NCBI RefSeq assembly: GCF_008843165.1
Contig: NZ_CP044427.1
Coordinates: forward strand, 3,038,001-3,102,000
DNA: 64,000 nt
Reading direction: 5' to 3'
DNA from: Ornithinimicrobium pratense
Lineage (GTDB): Bacteria; Actinomycetota; Actinomycetes; Actinomycetales; Dermatophilaceae
In this document: positions 60,475 to 64,000 of the stretch, piece by piece
Position numbering within the stretch: position 1 is the stretch's first letter
How the letters are laid out: each line of letters opens with the position of its first letter
Notes under the pieces: model-generated
Database searches by the model: none
Seen by the model: only the letters and a program-made list of their open reading frames with translations
What the model was told of the DNA's origin: nothing
Position numbers and translations under genes: made by a program

Positions 60475-61009
60475 CCGGTCAGGTCCTACGCACCGAGCCA
60501 GGCACACCACTCTCCGATATGCCGCTCGGGCCGACGTCCCATGAGTCCACTTCTGTCGCAGGCGCGGTTCCTCGTTGGCCCAGACCTGCCGGGTGACGAA
60601 AGCCCCTCAGCCTTCTTCAAGCTCCACTACAAGGGCGTGGACTGCGCACAGCCGGGTGCCGCCCACCTGGCACGTACTGGGGTTGCGGCAGTCGAGGACT
60701 TGACACTTCGTCACGGCGGGGTCGCCTCCTTCGGCACTCGCCGGGGTCACGGCCGGCGAGAGTCATGCGCGGCGACCTCGTCACGGGAGGCCACCTGAAC
60801 CTCAAAACTAGGTCCTCAGGGGGGGCGCCTCCCGCCGGTCACGGCAGCAGGAGGCGCACCAGGGAAACACCGCCACGGGGGGAGGCGGGCGACCCAACGA
60901 GTGACTCTACGCGACCCTTGATCCTTCATCTAGTCTAACCAGCGGGGTGTCCCCATCTCACCCTCCCAATACCAGTGAGGCAGACCATGCCCGCACCTGA
61001 CCCAGAACG
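60475..61009. other. Intergenic region with relics, no assignable gene
   Basis: 535 bp after the MBL gene. A frame at 60541-60798 has no recognisable family, and its last third is Arg/Gly low-complexity. A weak hairpin GCGCCTCC / GGAGGCGC lies at 60825-60857. Base composition is uneven, as expected of decayed DNA beside a mobile element. Confidence 0.45.
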
Positions 61010-61373
61010 TCCGGTGAGGAGACGGGCGGCACCACCGTCGAGCACGCCGCCGACGTCTCCCGACTGACAACAGCCCGGCCTTCGGTGGAGCCCCGCAGAT
61101 CAACAATCACGATGACGTCTTGATCACGTCTCCGTGCACCCCGAGGGCAACGACCAGGTCGAGCGGGGCAACGGCATGTTCGTCGCGTATGCCGACCGCC
61201 CGGTTGACCCGGAGCCGCCGGTGGGCATGATCGAGGTCGAGCCGACCTCGGCGACGCACGCGGTGGAGCTCGGAGTCGACGTGACCTTCACCAACACCGG
61301 TGACGGCGACGCCGGCCCAGGTCACCCTGTCCACCGACGCCGACTGGCTCACCCTGGACCCGACGGCGTTCGA
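61010..61373 (+). pseudogene. Decayed CWB2-type secreted protein gene, left fragment
   Basis: Broken frames give HPEGNDQVERGNGMFVAYA, then IEVEPTSATHAVELGVDVTFTNTGDGD and, in a shifted frame, QVTLSTDADWLTLDP. These look like an extracellular domain preceding CWB2 repeats. At least one frameshift near 61311 precedes the insertion sequence that interrupts the gene. The right part continues at 63005. Confidence 0.6.
61318..61373. repeat. 56-bp direct repeat, left copy (likely target duplication)
   Basis: Identical to 63005-63060. It starts CAGGTCACCCTGTCCACC and ends GGCGTTCGA. It directly abuts the insertion sequence. Confidence 0.93.
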
Positions 61374-63004
61374 CCGGACTTGGCTCAGGCTAGTGCGCTC
61401 CTGATTTCGTCTTGATGGCCTCGAGTGCCTGGGCGAGGTCGTCGGGGACTGGGTCGATGGCGGTGATGGTGTGCTTACCGGCAGCGATGCTGAAGGTCCG
61501 GTATCTGCGGGCGGTCTTGACGAAGCGCTTAATGGACCAGCCGGTGGTCTGCTCGATCCAGTGCCCCACAGCCATGGCGGCGAAGACGATGCTTAGGTGG
61601 GCCTCGATGGAGTCCTTCTTGCGGTGGTAGATCGGTCGGGCGCGCAGGTCGGACTTGGCCATCCGGAAAGACCGTTCGATCTGGAACAGCCGCCGGTAGG
61701 ACCCGATCACCATCTCGGCGTCCGGGTCGGGCAGGTTGGTGACGTAGGCCTTGAACCCGGCCAGGGCCTTGGCCTTCTCCTCCAGGGTTCGGTTGACCGA
61801 GCGGGTTCCGCCGGTCAGCTGCACGAACCGGTTGCGCTTGACGGACGCCTTGCCGGCGACGGCGGACTCGGCCTTGGCGACCTGGGTCTCGATGCCCTTG
61901 ATGGTGCGTCGGCCGCGGTCGTGGGCGTACTGGTAGAACGTCGTGACGTCCTTGCCCTTTGTGGAGGGGCCGCCGGGCCAGCGTGCCGTAAGCGTGAGGC
62001 CGTCCGGCACGTCGGCGCCGGGGTGGTTCGTGCGCCACTGCTCGATCACGTACGGCACCCGCGGCATCTTGGCGCCCAGGATGTAGGAGAGCCCGGCGGC
62101 CTCGATCGCGTCCATGTTGGCTTCGGACACCATGCCGGCGTCGGCGACGATCACGACGTCATGTAGGCCGTGGGTGTCCATGAAGGCCTTCAGCGTCGGC
62201 AGCATCGTCTTCGTCTCTGCCTTGTTGCCCTCGAACGCGTGCACCATCAGCGGGAATCCGTTCGCGTCCGACAGCAGCCCGACGGTGATCTGTGGCTCCA
62301 GGCGTCGTTCCTTGGAGAACCCGGGCTCGCGGAAGCCGTCTCCCTCGTCGGTCTCGAAGTACAGCGTCGTGACGTCGAACAGGACCAGTGTTGAGGGACC
62401 CAGGTGCACGTGAGCGGCACACGCCGCGGCCAGCTGCTCGCGCCAGCCGATGGCCGAGTACAGGCTGAGCCGACGCTTGATCGTCGGGTAAGACGCCGCT
62501 GGGACACCGATCTCCTCGAGCACCCGGACCGTGTCGAACTTCGAGGTCGGCTCCACGATCCGCGCTAGGACCAGCTGCTTGAACACCTCGTCACCGGCGG
62601 CCTGGTCGAACCCGAGCACCGCGTAGCCGGCGGCGAGGGAGTCCCACAGGTGCCCCATGCGCGAGGACAGGATGCGCAGCGGCCCACCGGCCTCCGGAGG
62701 CGGCTGGATCCCCAGGTCCAGCTCTCCCTGACCAGCCGCAAGCTTCTGCCTGGCCGCGGTCTTAAGCAGCTCGAGCTCGACGTCGGTGCGGGCCGAGCCG
62801 ATGTGCTCGATCTGCCTGGAGCCCTTGCGGCGCGAGTACACGATCTGCACCGCCGTCGCCCTCGACGACGTCTTCACGGTACGGATGTGAGCCACGCCGC
62901 CACCCCAGAACCCCTCGGCTAGTGCCCCAATCTCCGAGCAGTCGCTGACGACTCCGCAGGTCAGCAGCCCGTGGTCATCGCTGAACGTGGTGAGTGAGCC
63001 AAGT
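61374..63004 (-). mobile_element. IS1634/IS1549-type insertion sequence
   Basis: About 1.63 kb with one transposase gene. The ends carry the inverted repeat ACTTGGCTCA (61378-61387) and its complement (62995-63004). The match can be extended outward to GACC(G/T)GACTTGGCTCA if the repeat edges are included, so the exact ends are uncertain by a few bases. It is flanked by a 56-bp direct repeat. IS1549 and IS1634 are known for unusually long target duplications. Confidence 0.88.
61390..62895 (-). CDS. IS1634/IS1549 family DDE transposase
   Basis: 501 residues, IS4-like DDE enzyme. The catalytic Asp residues are in LFDVTTLYFETDEG and VIVADAGM, and the Glu is in YRRLFQIERSFRMAKSDLR. The N-terminus is MAHIRTVKTSSRATAVQIVY and the C-terminus ends in a helical tail. 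GTG 62895. The frame is intact and full length, so the element may still be active. Confidence 0.92.
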   Translation of the reverse strand: MAHIRTVKTSSRATAVQIVYSRRKGSRQIEHIGSARTDVELELLKTAARQKLAAGQGELDLGIQPPPEAGGPLRILSSRMGHLWDSLAAGYAVLGFDQAAGDEVFKQLVLARIVEPTSKFDTVRVLEEIGVPAASYPTIKRRLSLYSAIGWREQLAAACAAHVHLGPSTLVLFDVTTLYFETDEGDGFREPGFSKERRLEPQITVGLLSDANGFPLMVHAFEGNKAETKTMLPTLKAFMDTHGLHDVVIVADAGMVSEANMDAIEAAGLSYILGAKMPRVPYVIEQWRTNHPGADVPDGLTLTARWPGGPSTKGKDVTTFYQYAHDRGRRTIKGIETQVAKAESAVAGKASVKRNRFVQLTGGTRSVNRTLEEKAKALAGFKAYVTNLPDPDAEMVIGSYRRLFQIERSFRMAKSDLRARPIYHRKKDSIEAHLSIVFAAMAVGHWIEQTTGWSIKRFVKTARRYRTFSIAAGKHTITAIDPVPDDLAQALEAIKTKSGAH

Positions 63005-63060
63005 CAGGTCACCCTGTCCACCGACGCCGACTGGCTCACCCTGGACCCGACGGCGTTCGA
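63005..63060. repeat. 56-bp direct repeat, right copy
   Basis: Identical to 61318-61373, directly after the right inverted repeat of the insertion sequence. Confidence 0.93.
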
Positions 63061-63280
63061 GGTCGCCGGACGCCCCCGTGGTGCTCACCCGCAAGGACGC
63101 GCTGCCCAATTTTACGATCGCCGAGCTCAGCGGATCGATCCCAGCGGGTCGCGCTGCTCGGCGGCGACCGCGCCGTGGCTGACGCAATGCTGGAGGAGGC
63201 TGCGGCCCTCACGGGCGCCGGTGGACCGCCTCTCGGGACAAACCGCTACGGCGTTGCCGCTGCGGACCAGAGGTCGGCGG
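63005..63280 (+). pseudogene. Decayed CWB2-type gene, right fragment
   Basis: After the direct repeat, two or more frames are needed to read VVLTRKDALPNFTIAELS, then RVALLGGDRAVADAMLEE and GTNRYGVAAAD. These are one CWB2 repeat plus the start of another. The frame is broken at about 63070 and again near 63140, so the gene was damaged beyond the insertion. Confidence 0.65.
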
Positions 63281-63559
63281 GGCGGCCCTGTCAGCCCTGA
63301 GTTGAGCCGTCCGGCCCAGGTGCCCTTGATCAGCCCTGACCGGCTCATTACATACTGCGCCTGCGCCGGGTCTGACACCGCGGACGAATGGGTCACCGGC
63401 AACGACCCCCCAGAAAAGTGACCAGATGCTCGATGCGCGATACCACAATATGGAGAGGCACCGACCCCGCATGCTTGGCACACATAGCCGGTCATTCGAG
63501 GCACAGGTCAGCATCTTGAAAACAGGCCCGCCTTGACGGGCGCGAAGTGCCAGAAGCCG
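63281..63559. other. Intergenic region, nothing recognised
   Basis: 279 bp between the CWB2 relic and the beta-helix gene, with lower GC than the rest of the window. No ORF, repeat or hairpin stands out. Confidence 0.5.
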
Positions 63560-64000
63560 TCATGAAGCCACGGTGAACACACTGCCCGCCTCGAGCCCGG
63601 TGGAGGCTTGCCAATTACGCCACTGGCTAATCGATTCAGGGCGTTGGTGACTAATGCTCGTGCCGGGACTCAACGCCACCTGGTTGTGCGAAAGGACCGC
63701 ACCCATGGGAACGCCGCTCAAAGCAAATAGGTAGTTTGTCTTTGCACCTAAGAACGCGTTTCGTTGTATCCTCAGGTCGCAAGGGAGCTCCTGTTGATAT
63801 GCCAACAGATGAGTGCCACGCCCCGCTGGGTCGATGCGGACTGCATGACCCCAACCCATTCCCGCGTCGCGACAGGTGTTCTCCGAAAAGGAACAGTCAA
63901 TAAATCCTGCTCCGTCGGTGCCGGAAGACCACCACTCGAACGACTGCCCGCAATTCGTGATCTCGTTACGCCGAGCCTGCAACCGCACGAATGAACCTCG
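63560..64000 (-). CDS. Right-handed parallel beta-helix repeat protein, 5' end outside window
   Basis: The frame is open to the window edge, so only the C-terminal about 147 residues are seen. Repeats such as NEITNCGQSFEWWSS, FIDCSFSENTCRDAG, RIQRNAFLGAKTNY and VLSHNQVALSPG follow the coil pattern of pectate-lyase-like beta-helices (N/C ladder). Such proteins bind or cut polysaccharides, often at the cell surface or as phage tailspikes. Its GC content and codon use are lower than in neighbouring genes, which suggests transfer. Confidence 0.7.
   Translation of the reverse strand, partial: RGSFVRLQARRNEITNCGQSFEWWSSGTDGAGFIDCSFSENTCRDAGMGWGHAVRIDPAGRGTHLLAYQQELPCDLRIQRNAFLGAKTNYLFALSGVPMGAVLSHNQVALSPGTSISHQRPESISQWRNWQASTGLEAGSVFTVAS

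Noticed and set aside
60541..60798. 85-codon plus-strand frame after the MBL hydrolase
   Set aside because: No family resemblance, no ribosome binding site, and an Arg/Gly-rich end; it lies in decayed DNA.

Overview
This is a very GC-rich stretch, and the gene content points to an actinobacterium: an F420-type luciferase-like oxidoreductase, a SigK/RskA pair, cell-wall-binding-repeat-2 (CWB2) proteins, a WXG-type secretion substrate, an actinobacterial branched-chain keto-acid dehydrogenase set, and many GTG starts and 4-bp gene overlaps. An Intrasporangiaceae-like organism (Serinicoccus, Ornithinimicrobium, Janibacter) is a guess from gene style. No rRNA, tRNA or CRISPR array was seen.

Layout. 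1-1 kb: 3' part of a CWB2 protein. 1.1-3.7 kb: three-gene set of dehydrogenase, pterin-synthase-like protein and glycosyltransferase. 3.9-12.5 kb: P1 peptidase and a dipeptide-type ABC importer whose genes are split by a TfoX-like protein, a thiamine-binding-type protein and an F420 oxidoreductase. 12.6-21.1 kb: acyl-CoA dehydrogenase, nitrilase, CopD-CtaG fusion, lipoprotein, mycothiol-type DinB protein, patatin. 21.2-24.9 kb: a compact polymorphic-toxin locus with a WXG protein, a 514-aa toxin with a C-terminal TNT (NAD-glycohydrolase) domain, an overlapping candidate immunity gene, and a gene that joins an immunity-like domain to a degenerate TNT domain. 25.0-34.2 kb: BKD/PDH E1alpha-E1beta-E2, dienelactone hydrolase, holin-like protein, aminotransferase, GNAT, S4 protein, pyridoxine/HMP kinase, CPBP protease. 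34.3-36.7 kb: an acidic poly-Asp-tailed protein and sigK-rskA. 37.0-44.9 kb: a five-gene overlapping operon of three glycosyltransferases, an ABC exporter and a two-domain kinase-like protein (frameshifted). 45.2-53.5 kb: TetR with an ABC-2 efflux pair, a two-component system, DUF2891, thioesterase, lipoprotein. 53.9-57.5 kb: DUF2188 protein and a TPP-riboswitch-controlled thiamine ABC transporter lacking its binding protein. 57.5-64 kb: OsmC protein, then an accessory tract with a VbhA-type antitoxin without its Fic toxin, an HTH-MntA/HepT toxin-antitoxin pair, a hydratase remnant, an MBL hydrolase, a decayed CWB2 gene split by an IS1634/IS1549-type element, and a truncated beta-helix gene.

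The most unusual features are the TNT locus with its immunity-pseudotoxin fusion; intergenic tandem arrays with a constant 21-23 bp period, four of which share one sequence family; a 48-bp palindrome present in a convergent gap and also inside a glycosyltransferase ORF; a 56-bp direct repeat around the insertion sequence; and an apparent ATC start codon behind a strong Shine-Dalgarno sequence downstream of the TPP riboswitch.
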